Of a DNA stretch of 64,000 nucleotides, positions 25,375 through 34,865 are shown piece by piece. Under the pieces are notes generated by a model. That model worked only from the letters and a program-made list of their open reading frames with translations, was not told the origin of the DNA and did no database searches. A program made the translations under genes and the position numbers. Source of the DNA: Candidatus Lernaella stagnicola. Lineage in GTDB: Bacteria; Lernaellota; Lernaellaia; Lernaellales; Lernaellaceae. The DNA is taken from contig JAVCCK010000010.1 in NCBI GenBank assembly GCA_030765525.1, positions 124,001 through 188,000 on the forward strand, read 5' to 3'. Numbering within the stretch: position 1 is the first letter of the stretch; the number at the start of each line of letters is the position of its first letter.

Positions 25375-26413
25375 TACGGGCGAATATCTCTTCCCAGCGA
25401 CGGCCCATCTTTTCATCGGCAAACAGATCCCGCTGACGGCCTTGCGACTCCCTTCCCATGACGACGGCGCGGTCGGGATCGGCCAGCAGTTCGGCCATCG
25501 CAGCCGCGAGTTCGTCGGCGTCGCCGGGGTGATACGACAGGCCGGTGCGCCCGGGTTCGAGGTAGTCGCGGACGCCCAGCACGTCGGCGGCGACAACGGC
25601 CTTACCGACGGCCATGCAAAACAGGATCGAAAGCTGGCCGAGGCTCTGCCCGCGTTCGGGCAGCGGCAGCACGACGAAGCGCGTGGTTTCGACTTCGTCC
25701 TGCAGGCGCTCGAGGGGCATGTAGGGCACGAACTCGACGCCCGACGGCACGGGAACGTTGTCGCGTTCGGCGGGCGGCAACTGCTCGCGGCCGATGATGC
25801 GCAGGGGCGGCGGCTGGTCGAGCTTGGCATATGCCCGCAGGAGTGTGGCCCAATCGCGAAACGCCCGCCCGTGTTTGCCCAGGGCGAGGATCGGCCCGTC
25901 GCAGCCGGCGGCGAAGTCGTGTCGTTTTTCGTACGCGCCGATGCCGATGGGTACGTAGCTGCGGCGGTGACGAAGGAACGGAAGGTGGCGGTCATAGTAG
26001 GCCGTCTGGCCGGAGGCGGCGTAGACGAGGTGGTCGATGCGCCGCGCGGCGAAGCGCACGAGGCTCAGTTTCGCGCCGGCATTCACGCGGCCCATGGTTT
26101 CCACATCCAGGATGATCAGCTTGGTGCGCATCCAAAAACACACGCGCAGCAGCAGGGCGAAGGGTAGTCCGCTTTGGGTCGAAAAGGCGACGACGGCATC
26201 GTAAAACGGCGCGAGGAATAAGGCGACGAGTGGTTGAAGAATGTAAAATTTCAGCCGCTGCTTTTCGAAGCGGGTCCAGGCGCCGAGGTTGAAGGTGCCG
26301 AAAAAGCGCACGCGGGGGCGGCTGCGCCAATGGGCGAAGAAGGCGTATTGCGCCGTGTTACGGGCGGTGTGCGGCCAGTTCGCCAGGAACAGAATTCGCG
26401 GGGGGCGCGGCAT
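25343..26413 (-). CDS. GT4-like glycosyltransferase
   Basis: 356 residues, GT-B fold. The N-terminal part opens with ILFLANWPHTARNTAQ. The nucleotide-binding C-terminal half contains GPILALGKHGRAFRDWATLLRA, FVPYMPLERLQDEV and the region LSILFCMAVGKAVVAADVLGVRDY, where the usual E-x7-E first Glu is not evident. It probably transfers a sugar from a nucleotide donor onto a lipid-linked intermediate at the cytoplasmic membrane. It is the last gene of the minus-strand polysaccharide operon and overlaps the preceding Wzy-like gene by 56 bases. Its end overlaps the convergent SGNH hydrolase. Donor and acceptor cannot be read from sequence. Confidence 0.82.
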   Translation of the reverse strand: MPRPPRILFLANWPHTARNTAQYAFFAHWRSRPRVRFFGTFNLGAWTRFEKQRLKFYILQPLVALFLAPFYDAVVAFSTQSGLPFALLLRVCFWMRTKLIILDVETMGRVNAGAKLSLVRFAARRIDHLVYAASGQTAYYDRHLPFLRHRRSYVPIGIGAYEKRHDFAAGCDGPILALGKHGRAFRDWATLLRAYAKLDQPPPLRIIGREQLPPAERDNVPVPSGVEFVPYMPLERLQDEVETTRFVVLPLPERGQSLGQLSILFCMAVGKAVVAADVLGVRDYLEPGRTGLSYHPGDADELAAAMAELLADPDRAVVMGRESQGRQRDLFADEKMGRRWEEIFARTTGFRLPDEP

Positions 26414-27914
26414 CGGCCTTCTCTTGCTCCTTACGCACGAGGTTGTACAAAATCACGCTCAGCGCGAACGGTGTGACCGAGATGTACGGCTCCTCCATGA
26501 AATACTCGTGAAAGAACCAGTAAATCGCCAGCGCCGCGAGGTACATCGCGGTACCGGAGGAGAATAATCGGATCAGCTCATCTCGCGTGTGGCGAAAGGC
26601 GTAAAGCAGGTTGCGCAGCGCCACGTAGATCAGGAACAGGAAAATCGGAACGGAGAAAATTCCCTGCTCGGCCAGCATTCGCCCGTATTCGTTGTGGACC
26701 GGCACCGTCTCGGGCATGTTCCACTGGCTGGCCACGTCCCAACTGAGTTCCCGCCACGGCACCGGGTACTTTTGCATGAACTCCCACGATCGCAGTTCGT
26801 AGGTGCCCACGCCGATACCCAGCACGGGGTGTTCGGTGAAGGCGCCCAGCGCGTTCCAAAGGAAGAAAAGGCGGTCCATGTAGACTTCGTCGTCTTTGTC
26901 GCTGAAGCGTTGAGCGAGCGCGCGCCTGGCGTCATCCGGGATGGCCATGGTGATGGCGCCGACCATCACCACCGCCACAAGGAGCCCGGCAATACTGGCC
27001 AGCACCGCTTGCCGGCGCCGCTCGAAAACATGAAATAGCAGGATGTAGAAAAAGCTCAAGGCGATGGCGATACGAGTCAGGCTGACGAAAATGCCCACGA
27101 CAAAGGGAACCAACAGGAGCGCCCAAGTCCGGCGTTTGAGTACCCGCCCGGAAAGCATACCCGCCACGACGATGGCAAGCGGCCCCATCAGGAACATGGC
27201 ATAGCGCGGCCCGATCTGGAAGGTGCCGGAGGCACGCCGCACGCCGCCGACGCTGTAGGCATCGATGATCGAAACCCAGGTGCGCGCGATATAAAATTTC
27301 GGCGACACGAAGGTTTGCATCGCGCCGAGAATCGATTCGAGCACGCCCCAGGCGATGAAAATTACGAACAGCCATTTGATTTGGTTGCGGTCTTCGATGC
27401 TCACGACCAACACAGAAAACAGCGCCAGCGCGAGGAGAAAGTACTTCATGCCCGGCCAGGACGCCCCCACGATCATCACGGAATTCAGCAGGCTGTAAGC
27501 GCACGTGAACAGATACAAGCCGAACGCAAGAAAGACGGTGTTGTAGCGCGGTATCTTGCGCCGGACGACGACCACCACGAAATAGTAGGCAAAGCCGATC
27601 AGCGTCAACACGGTGATCACGCGCAGGCTGCGACCCAGCAAGTTGACCCAGTAAATCGGAATAAGCGCGAACAGGCTGTAGCTAAGCAACACGGGCCGCC
27701 GCATCAAAAAGAGCACCGCGAACAGCACGACCACGAAACCGATGGCGTAATAGTGGTTCTTGTTGACGAAGAGATAAAGCAGTACCACCGCGCCGGTCAT
27801 CATGACCAACACATCAAAAACCTGCCGCGGCACGCGCGTCAACGCCTGGCTACCGGCTTCGACGCCGCGGTCCATCAAGGAATCGGTTCGCGTTCGTAGT
27901 TCGTTAAGCCTCAT
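26358..27914 (-). CDS. O-antigen ligase/polymerase-like membrane protein (Wzy_C family)
   Basis: 518 residues with 10-12 hydrophobic helices and a large periplasmic loop containing GIGVGTYELRSWEFM and PVHNEYGRMLAEQGIFS, the H-N-x-Y/F-x-x-x-L-x-E-x-G pattern of WaaL/Wzy_C proteins. Such proteins either polymerise undecaprenyl-linked repeat units or ligate the finished glycan. A flippase-like gene is immediately upstream (ATGA overlap at 27914), favouring a Wzx/Wzy-dependent role as polymerase, but sequence alone cannot separate polymerase from ligase. A second member of this family lies at 37871. Confidence 0.85.
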   Translation of the reverse strand: MRLNELRTRTDSLMDRGVEAGSQALTRVPRQVFDVLVMMTGAVVLLYLFVNKNHYYAIGFVVVLFAVLFLMRRPVLLSYSLFALIPIYWVNLLGRSLRVITVLTLIGFAYYFVVVVVRRKIPRYNTVFLAFGLYLFTCAYSLLNSVMIVGASWPGMKYFLLALALFSVLVVSIEDRNQIKWLFVIFIAWGVLESILGAMQTFVSPKFYIARTWVSIIDAYSVGGVRRASGTFQIGPRYAMFLMGPLAIVVAGMLSGRVLKRRTWALLLVPFVVGIFVSLTRIAIALSFFYILLFHVFERRRQAVLASIAGLLVAVVMVGAITMAIPDDARRALAQRFSDKDDEVYMDRLFFLWNALGAFTEHPVLGIGVGTYELRSWEFMQKYPVPWRELSWDVASQWNMPETVPVHNEYGRMLAEQGIFSVPIFLFLIYVALRNLLYAFRHTRDELIRLFSSGTAMYLAALAIYWFFHEYFMEEPYISVTPFALSVILYNLVRKEQEKADAAPPANSVPGELAAHRP

Positions 27915-30247
27915 AACACCCGTTTCTCACGTATTTCGCGCGGCGCATAGCCCGCAAAGGGGGCGTCGTCACGTACGGCCAGCAAAACGCCGCCGTCACC
28001 GCATCCGAATAAATCCAGTAAACGCACCAGCGGCCGGACAAGCAAGTGGACCCAACGCTTTTCGTCCAACCGCCGCGCCGCTTTGGCCCACCGCCCGTCG
28101 GCGGCGAAGTAGGCGAAGCTTCGCGTCCACGATGTCGTGCTCGAAACATTCAAGACAGCCGTGACGCGAAAACCGGCGGCCCGCAACGCACCGGCCAAAT
28201 TCTCGCGTCCGAACAAGTGGTAGTGGCGCGGTTGGTCGAGCGGATACCAATATTCGCCGGCCAGGTGCGGTAACAATCCGTCGGCCAACGGCGTGGTCAC
28301 CAGCAGAACGCCGTCCGGCGTCAACAGTTCGCGCGCCGCACGCAGCGCCGCCATCGGGTCGGGCAAATGTTCGATCACGTGACGGATGGTCACCGCGTGA
28401 TAACGCCCGGTCAGTTGTCCGGCCGCCTCGGGGAAGGTGCCGGTCACCACTTCCAGACCGCGAGACCGCGCCCGCTCGGCCGCGGCGGCGTCGAATTCCA
28501 CCCCCGCGACGCGCCAACCGTGCGCTTGCATCTCCAGCAGGAAATCGCCGGAAGCGCAGCCCACATCGAGCAGTCGCCGGCCCTGCCCGGCCACCGCCAG
28601 CGGGTTAAAACGCGCCGCAACCGTCAGCCCAAAGAGCCGCGCCGGTAGGTCGCGCAACGTGCGGCCCCAGCCGGCCTGACCGGGCCCAGGTCGACCGTCG
28701 AGCTGTCGCCGCAGCCACCGTTCACGCAACGCGAACGTACGGCCTCGGCCGGTGGCGGGCGGTCGCTCGCTGCCGTAGACCGCGTAGTCTTCCGGATAAT
28801 ACGCGCCGATCGCGCCGGGTGTGACGCGCGGTTGTTGACGCCACAGACCGCAACCGGGACAGCGCACTACGGAAAAGCGGCCGGGCAGCCCGTGCAGTCG
28901 GTCGGGCACGCGCCACATGAGCTCGCCGTCGGGTTCGCCGCAAAGCGGGCAGCGGATCGTTTCCAACGGGCCGAGCGTTTCTTGCGAAGAACGGCCGGCG
29001 GCCTCCTCGCGGCGCAACTTGCCACGGTCGTACAACAACTTGATGCCCAGCAGAACGCTTTCGGCGAGCCGCACGATCAACTTGGTCCAAATCGCGCCGT
29101 ACACACCCCAGCGAACGATGAAGAAAGGAAGCATGATGATGATCGCCAGCGGCCGGAGCAAACTAGCGAGGTAGAACGTGCGATGGAAGCGCTCCTGGCT
29201 GAGGTAGAAGGTCTCCAGATAAATGAGCGCGACAGAGATAAGCGCCGACCAAATCATCCATTTGGCCAGCGGAATCGTTTCCGGATACTTGGGGAAAACC
29301 ACACGCATGAACGGGTCGACCAGCACCGTGCCCGCCACACCGGCGACGGCCAGCAAAAGAACCATCGGCCCAAGTCGCATGAGAAAGCGCGTCGCCACCG
29401 CCGCGCCCGACACCTTCACGGCGCGCGGAAAAACGAGCTTGTTCAGAAACACACCCAGCGAACGGATCGGCTCGCTGAGGCGAAAGGCGAGTTCGTAGGC
29501 GGCCATCGTCGTCAAACCGAGTGTGGCGCCCACGATGATGCGGTCGAGATGGTAACTGATGCCGCCGACGATGCCGACCAGGCTCAGGTTCCAGCCGAAA
29601 CTGTGAAAGTCGTGGTCGACTTCCTCGTTGCGTAACACGCGCCGCTTGACGGCGGTCAGGCCGATGTAATTGCCCACGCCGCGGGTCGCCATGTTCGCCA
29701 GCAGGATCAGCGGAAACGGTTGCTGCGTGGCAATCGCCAGAATCGTCGCAGTGGCCACCGCGCATTGAATGCCGCTGTGCACGACCACGTACATCCCGAA
29801 TCGTTGTTTGCCGAACAACACGCTGCGGTAGTCGTCCATCGCGTAGGCAATCGGGAACATGACCGCGGCGACCATCGCGCCCTTGGCCAGCGAGGGTTTG
29901 CCGACCAGGTAAAGAACAGCGGCGACCACGACCAGCAAACCGGAAGCGATCGTGCCCGCTTTCATGCGGCGGCGCATGCCGACGGCCAACGCGCCGTCGT
30001 GTCCGCGGGCGGCCGAGCGCTGAATTGCCTGGCTGACTCCCGGCAGCGCAATCAGCGACAGCGTGCCGACGATGGCCATGATGTAGCCCCACCCACCGTA
30101 AAAGGACTTCGGGGCGTAATTGGAAAAGCACCATGTCGTGGCGAAACCGGCGGCCATCATCATGGCTTGGTCGACCAGCAACAGCGAGCCGCCCGACAGA
30201 TAGTAAGACAGGTCGAGCCCCAGGCGATCGGCGAGCCGACGCATCAT
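27911..30247 (-). CDS. Wzx-like flippase fused to zinc-ribbon class I methyltransferase
   Basis: 778 residues in one frame. Residues ~1-415 form a polytopic MOP-type flippase (about 12 helices; FGWNLSLVGIVGGISYHLDRIIVGA, VFLNKLVFPRAVKV) that would move undecaprenyl-diphosphate-linked oligosaccharide across the inner membrane. Residues ~428-778 are a soluble SAM methyltransferase: a CPLC...CPGC zinc ribbon (Cys433/436/463/466), YYPEDYAVYG, motif I LLDVGCASGDF (~559), IRHVIEHLPDP and LLVTTPLADG. The methyltransferase part matches enzymes acting on sugar or polyketide-like substrates. ATG 30247 has GGGAGG 7 bases upstream and overlaps the previous stop (ATGA). The fusion suggests methylation coupled to translocation. 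Confidence 0.88.
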   Translation of the reverse strand: MMRRLADRLGLDLSYYLSGGSLLLVDQAMMMAAGFATTWCFSNYAPKSFYGGWGYIMAIVGTLSLIALPGVSQAIQRSAARGHDGALAVGMRRRMKAGTIASGLLVVVAAVLYLVGKPSLAKGAMVAAVMFPIAYAMDDYRSVLFGKQRFGMYVVVHSGIQCAVATATILAIATQQPFPLILLANMATRGVGNYIGLTAVKRRVLRNEEVDHDFHSFGWNLSLVGIVGGISYHLDRIIVGATLGLTTMAAYELAFRLSEPIRSLGVFLNKLVFPRAVKVSGAAVATRFLMRLGPMVLLLAVAGVAGTVLVDPFMRVVFPKYPETIPLAKWMIWSALISVALIYLETFYLSQERFHRTFYLASLLRPLAIIIMLPFFIVRWGVYGAIWTKLIVRLAESVLLGIKLLYDRGKLRREEAAGRSSQETLGPLETIRCPLCGEPDGELMWRVPDRLHGLPGRFSVVRCPGCGLWRQQPRVTPGAIGAYYPEDYAVYGSERPPATGRGRTFALRERWLRRQLDGRPGPGQAGWGRTLRDLPARLFGLTVAARFNPLAVAGQGRRLLDVGCASGDFLLEMQAHGWRVAGVEFDAAAAERARSRGLEVVTGTFPEAAGQLTGRYHAVTIRHVIEHLPDPMAALRAARELLTPDGVLLVTTPLADGLLPHLAGEYWYPLDQPRHYHLFGRENLAGALRAAGFRVTAVLNVSSTTSWTRSFAYFAADGRWAKAARRLDEKRWVHLLVRPLVRLLDLFGCGDGGVLLAVRDDAPFAGYAPREIREKRVL

Positions 30248-31326
30248 GCCAACGCCTCCCGCCATGTCTCCTCCACCGTTGTGGCCCATTGCTGAATGTC
30301 GAGATGCTCGCGCACGTGCCGCGCCGCCGCTCCGCCCAGGCGCGCCGCTGTTGTCGGTTCACGGCTCAGCCGCGTCATCGCGCGGGCCAGCGCCGGGACG
30401 TCGCCGGGCGGCACGAGCAGGCAGTTTTCGTCGTCCCGCAGACCGTAGCCGCCGGTGATGGCTTGCGTTTGCGAAACGATTACGGCGCGCCCCGCGGCCA
30501 TGGATTGCAGCAAGCTGATCGTGCCGCCGCTGTAATTGTTTTCGCGCACAGGCAAGATGACAAAGGGCGCGCGGCGCAAACGCTCGCGCAGTGCGTCCAC
30601 CGGTTCCGAAGCGTGCAAGCGGACGTTTCGCGGCACGGCCAAACCGCGCACGAGATCCGGATTGGTCACGACGTCCAGTTCAGTTTCCAACTCGGCGGCG
30701 GCGGCGAAAAGCGCGGGCCAATCGCGGCGGTGGTCCAGTCCGAAAGCCAGCGGCGCACCGGGACCCGGCGGCGTGGCGGCGAAGAAGTCGGTCTCGACTC
30801 CGAAGGGCACAAAGCGCACGAGGCCGGGCGGCAAATGAAAGACGCGGGTGAGCGCTGCGGCTTCGGCTTCGGCGTACACCAAGATTCGGCGGGCACGCAG
30901 CAGCAGCTTGCGGTACATCCAGTAAATCACGCCGGCCGGCTCACCGAAGGTTTCGGCCAGACCGATGGAACTGTAGACGACCGGCGTGTCAAACAGGCCG
31001 AGCGCCTGCAGAAAAAGCACCGGGAGGCCCGAGCTGTCGGCCGTGGCGAAAATGAGGTCGACTTCGCGGCACAAGCGGCGCACACGCCACGCTTGTTTCA
31101 GATGAAACCCCGTGCGGCGCCCGCCGCGACTAAGCGCATTATCCACGCCCTTGAGCAGACGCCCGCCGAAGTAACTCCCGAAGCCGAGATCGGTCGTGAC
31201 CACGTCCCAGCCGCGCGCGCGCAGAGTGCGCGTCCCGTAGAGCAACTCGTCGGGGCAGCACCCGGCTTCCGCAGCGGCAAATCGTTCGCCGCGCGGTCGA
31301 TTGAAAAGGGTCAGAACGCGCGCCAT
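30244..31326 (-). CDS. GT4-like glycosyltransferase
   Basis: About 360 residues from ATG 31326 (MARVLTLFNRP; GGGG ~8 bases upstream). The longest frame begins at 31353 inside the previous gene. GT-B fold: N-terminal donor/acceptor domain with LIFATADSSGLPVLFL and VVYSSIGLAETFG, and a C-terminal domain with FVPFGVETDFF, FVILPVRENNYSGGTISLLQSMAAGRAV and NCLLVPPGD. The SGGTISLLQSMAAGR segment corresponds to the E-x7-E nucleotide-binding region in variant form. It overlaps the triple-GT gene by 16 bases and the flippase fusion by 4. It presumably adds one residue of the lipid-linked repeat unit. Confidence 0.82.
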   Translation of the reverse strand: MARVLTLFNRPRGERFAAAEAGCCPDELLYGTRTLRARGWDVVTTDLGFGSYFGGRLLKGVDNALSRGGRRTGFHLKQAWRVRRLCREVDLIFATADSSGLPVLFLQALGLFDTPVVYSSIGLAETFGEPAGVIYWMYRKLLLRARRILVYAEAEAAALTRVFHLPPGLVRFVPFGVETDFFAATPPGPGAPLAFGLDHRRDWPALFAAAAELETELDVVTNPDLVRGLAVPRNVRLHASEPVDALRERLRRAPFVILPVRENNYSGGTISLLQSMAAGRAVIVSQTQAITGGYGLRDDENCLLVPPGDVPALARAMTRLSREPTTAARLGGAAARHVREHLDIQQWATTVEETWREALA

Positions 31327-34300
31327 CGTCCACCCCTTTCCGCCGCCTGCCACAGCAGATCGACTTCGCGATCGAGCAAGCGCGCCAAGTCGTATTGTTG
31401 TTCGGCGGCGAGTCGCGCGCCGCGCTGCAACCGCGCGGCCAGTTTCGTATCGGACAACACCCGCTCAATCGCCGCGCACAACGCCTCCGCCTGCGAAGCC
31501 ACCAGCAAGCCGTTTTCGCCATCGACGATGACGTCACGGATACCCGGCGCGTCGGTGCCGATGCACACCAAGCCCGAAGCCATCGCCTCGACCAGCGCCT
31601 TGGGATGCCCTTCGACGCGGCTGGGCAACACGAAAATGTCGGCCTCGCGATGCAGCGCGGGCAGGTCGCAGTGCGGCACGACGCCGCGCAGTTCGACATC
31701 GAGACCCGCGTTTCCCGCCTGTTCGATCAGCGCCGCCTCACCCTCACCCTGCCCCGCCACAACCAGCCGCACGCTCTCGCGCAGCGGCGTCAGGGCTTCG
31801 ACGAGCAGGGGCAGGTTTTTCTGAGCGGTCAAGCGGCCGACGAAAAGCACGACGTGTTTGCCGGTAGTTCGCGTTTTTTCTCGCGGCTGGAATTGCTCCA
31901 GGTCGACGCCGTTGGGAAGCAGTTCGATTTTCCGGTGCGTGATGATCTGCTGCACGCGATCCAGCAGCGCGGGCGTGGTGACGATCACCCGGTCGGCGAA
32001 ATACAACGCCACGCGTTCGAGCACGTCGAGGTAAAAGCCGTAGAGGCGACGGCCCTTCACGCGCATGAAATCGCCGTACAGGTACCCGTAGGTCGTTACG
32101 TAGGGGACGCGAAACAGCAAGTGCGCCACGATCGCCGGCAGTGCCGCGCCGGTTTGCATCACGCGCAGCAGCGCCAGCCGCCGAAATTTCGCCGCATGCA
32201 ACAGCGGCATCAGCGCGGCGTAGATCGGTCCTTTCCACTGCGGCCGCCCCGGCACAAAGACGGCATTATCGTAAGGCTGCGCGCGATCGTCGCCGTAGCT
32301 GAAAACGTAGGTCCGATCGAAGGCGGCAGAGTAGCGCATGACGTATTGATCGACGAAACGGCTCTCCTGCCCTTCCCGCCGCATCATCGCGAGGCTGTCA
32401 CCCGAGTTGAGCAACACGCCAAGCGACATGGCGCGCCGGGCCGCTCGCGTGCGGCGCATGGCGTCTTCGGAATCGGCCGCGCTTTGCGACCACGTGAAGT
32501 GCTCCGTCGCGTGACGCCGTGCCGCAGCGCCCATGGCGAGCCGGCGTTCGTCTTGTTCGAGCAACTCCTCGATGGCGGCTGCGAACACGCCGGGATCCTC
32601 GACCCCCGCGACGCGCCCTGTTTCACCGTCGCGCACGATTTCCGGCAGGCTGCCGCGATCGCTGACCACCGGCGGCACACCCGCCGCCATGGCTTCGGCG
32701 ACGGCCAGTCCGAACCCTTCGTTCAAGCTGGGAAAGGCGAAAAGGTCCATCGCGCTCAGGGCCGCGGCCTTTTCCTCATCGAGCAAACGCCCGGCGAACA
32801 CGACCGCATGCTCCACTTCCAGCCGCCGCGCCGTCGTCTCCAATTCCTCCCGCTGCGGACCCGCGCCGACGAGCAACAACTGCGCGTCTGCCCGTTTGCG
32901 GTACACACGGGCGAACGCTTCCAGCAAGAAGGCGAGGTTTTTGCGCGGCTGCAACGCGCCGATGAAACCAATGACGGGCCCCTCCCGCAAGCCGAAGCGT
33001 TTTCTCGCGTCCTCCCGCGATTCCGGCGGCGATAAATCCTCCGGCGTTCCTTCGACGATGCGGTGGATGCGCAGAGGATCAATCCGGAAGGTTCGCGCCA
33101 CGTCTTCCGCCGTCGCCAGGCTGGGCACGAGCAAGCCGTCAAGTCGCCGGGCCGTCCATCCCACCACGGCGTTTTCGAGACGGCGGTCGTGATCGATGTG
33201 GTGGATCACGCCGATGGTCGGCAGCCGTAACAAGCGCGCGGCGAGGATGAGCCCCGGCCCCATGTGGAACAGGTCGCCGATGCGAAGTAGATCGAAGCGC
33301 CGACCGGAACGCGCCCCGATGCGCCAGGCCCCGGCGAAGAACACGAGGTTGGACAACAGCGCGCCGAGCTTGTACGTGCGCCGAATGGGCAGCACGCGGA
33401 CATCCCAGTTCGGCCGTGGTTCGTGTTCGGTGTGAAACGCGAGCGGAATCGTACACTCGACGCCGCGGTCGGCGAGCGCCTGCAAATTCTTGACATGAAA
33501 CATGCCGCCGCCCTGCGTCGTCTGTTCAGTCAGGCTGGTGGCGGGCGCGAGAACTCTTAGCGGCCGAGCCGGTCGATTCAGGTTTTCGTAGAGCCGCAGC
33601 AACTCGTCAAGCGGCGCATCGCCGATGGCCGCCTGCTTATGTTGTCCGGCCAGTCCCATGCGCCGCGCCAATTCCGGATCGTCCAACAGCCTCGCGACGG
33701 CGGCGGCCAAAGCGTCGGGATTTCCGCGCGGCACGAGCAAGCCGGTTTGGCCGTCGTCCACCAACTCTAGATTGCCGCCCGTGGCGGTGGCGACGATGGG
33801 CTTGCCCGCCGCCATGGCTTCCAGCGCGGTGCGGGCGTAGGGCTCCGGCCAGCGTGAGGGCAACACGAACACGTCGGCCAAGCGCATCAGCGCGACAACC
33901 TCGCCGTGCGGCAACGGCCCGGTGAACACCACACCGTCCAGCGCCGTATCGGGCGCGTGTTCGCGACGGCCCACCACGACCAATTGCGCGTTCGGGTGCG
34001 TTGTGCGGATCGAGCCCCATGCCTCGGCCATCTCCGCGGCGCCCTTGCCCAGCGACCAGCGACCGACGAACAGCACGAGGGGGCCGTCGAGTTGCCAGCG
34101 GCGTTGCAAGTCTTCGGGGGCGGCGGCGTCGCCGAAGTCGCCCGGCAGATTGTGTACGACAACGTTTTCCCACGCGCGCAATCCCGCGTTCTCGTATAAG
34201 CGACGCGTGCCGTCGGAGACGAACACCGCCGCGTCGAGATCGCTAAAGGCCGCGACGTGGCGGCGTCTTGCCGACCACTCGATTTCCCGCCGCGCGTGGT

Positions 34301-34865
34301 AACGCAGGCGCTTGGCGAAGGGCATGGCCGGTTCATACTCGGCAAGATACTCGCGGGCGCAGGCGCGGAACGAGCGGCGATCGGCGTGCGGCGCCGGAGC
34401 ATCATGCCGGTGCAGGCAAATTCCCGCCGGGCAAAGCACGCGATAATCCCGCACGGTGAACACGACCGGCACGCGAATCGCCCGGCACGCCCGCTTGGCC
34501 GGCACGAGCATCCCCAGCCCCTGCACGTGAACGACGTCCGGGCGGATGTGGCGCAGTTCGCGCCGCAAGCGATAGGTCAGCACGCGTTCGGTGATGGGGT
34601 TGCCGAACACGTAGCTGGGAAACACCTGGGGCGCGCCCTTCATGCGACGGGCGAAGGGCAGACGATGAACGGTGATGTGCTTCGCGGCGAGTTCGCGGTC
34701 GATTTTCTCGGTTTCGGCAAGCGTGTCCTCGGCGGCCAGATCGAGCGTGACGAGCGACACGCGCACGCCGCGGGCCGCCAGCCGCTCGGCCAAGACGAGG
34801 GTGCTCCACTCCGCGCCGCCGGGGCCGTGGGGAATAAAATATTCGGTCACCAAGGCGACGTGCAT
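31311..34865 (-). CDS. Triple GT4 glycosyltransferase fusion
   Basis: 1184 residues from ATG 34865 (TGATG overlap with the previous stop; GGTGGA upstream). Three complete GT-B modules follow in tandem. GT1 (~1-430): YFIPHGPGGAEW, LFVGRWSLGKGA, LPSRWPEPYARTALEAMAAGKP. GT2 (~435-810): PATSLTEQTTQGGGMFH, GFIGALQPRKNLAFLLEAF, FPSLNEGFGLAVAEAMAAG. GT3 (~812-1184): GVLLNSGDSLAMM, VLFVGRLTAQKNLPLLVEAL, LPSRVEGHPKALVEAMASG. Each module keeps its own E-x7-E-type donor site. The enzyme may add three successive sugars to the lipid-linked repeat. Tandem dual GTs are known (for example chondroitin and hyaluronan synthases); a triple GT4 is less usual. Confidence 0.88.
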   Translation of the reverse strand: MHVALVTEYFIPHGPGGAEWSTLVLAERLAARGVRVSLVTLDLAAEDTLAETEKIDRELAAKHITVHRLPFARRMKGAPQVFPSYVFGNPITERVLTYRLRRELRHIRPDVVHVQGLGMLVPAKRACRAIRVPVVFTVRDYRVLCPAGICLHRHDAPAPHADRRSFRACAREYLAEYEPAMPFAKRLRYHARREIEWSARRRHVAAFSDLDAAVFVSDGTRRLYENAGLRAWENVVVHNLPGDFGDAAAPEDLQRRWQLDGPLVLFVGRWSLGKGAAEMAEAWGSIRTTHPNAQLVVVGRREHAPDTALDGVVFTGPLPHGEVVALMRLADVFVLPSRWPEPYARTALEAMAAGKPIVATATGGNLELVDDGQTGLLVPRGNPDALAAAVARLLDDPELARRMGLAGQHKQAAIGDAPLDELLRLYENLNRPARPLRVLAPATSLTEQTTQGGGMFHVKNLQALADRGVECTIPLAFHTEHEPRPNWDVRVLPIRRTYKLGALLSNLVFFAGAWRIGARSGRRFDLLRIGDLFHMGPGLILAARLLRLPTIGVIHHIDHDRRLENAVVGWTARRLDGLLVPSLATAEDVARTFRIDPLRIHRIVEGTPEDLSPPESREDARKRFGLREGPVIGFIGALQPRKNLAFLLEAFARVYRKRADAQLLLVGAGPQREELETTARRLEVEHAVVFAGRLLDEEKAAALSAMDLFAFPSLNEGFGLAVAEAMAAGVPPVVSDRGSLPEIVRDGETGRVAGVEDPGVFAAAIEELLEQDERRLAMGAAARRHATEHFTWSQSAADSEDAMRRTRAARRAMSLGVLLNSGDSLAMMRREGQESRFVDQYVMRYSAAFDRTYVFSYGDDRAQPYDNAVFVPGRPQWKGPIYAALMPLLHAAKFRRLALLRVMQTGAALPAIVAHLLFRVPYVTTYGYLYGDFMRVKGRRLYGFYLDVLERVALYFADRVIVTTPALLDRVQQIITHRKIELLPNGVDLEQFQPREKTRTTGKHVVLFVGRLTAQKNLPLLVEALTPLRESVRLVVAGQGEGEAALIEQAGNAGLDVELRGVVPHCDLPALHREADIFVLPSRVEGHPKALVEAMASGLVCIGTDAPGIRDVIVDGENGLLVASQAEALCAAIERVLSDTKLAARLQRGARLAAEQQYDLARLLDREVDLLWQAAERGGRWRAF

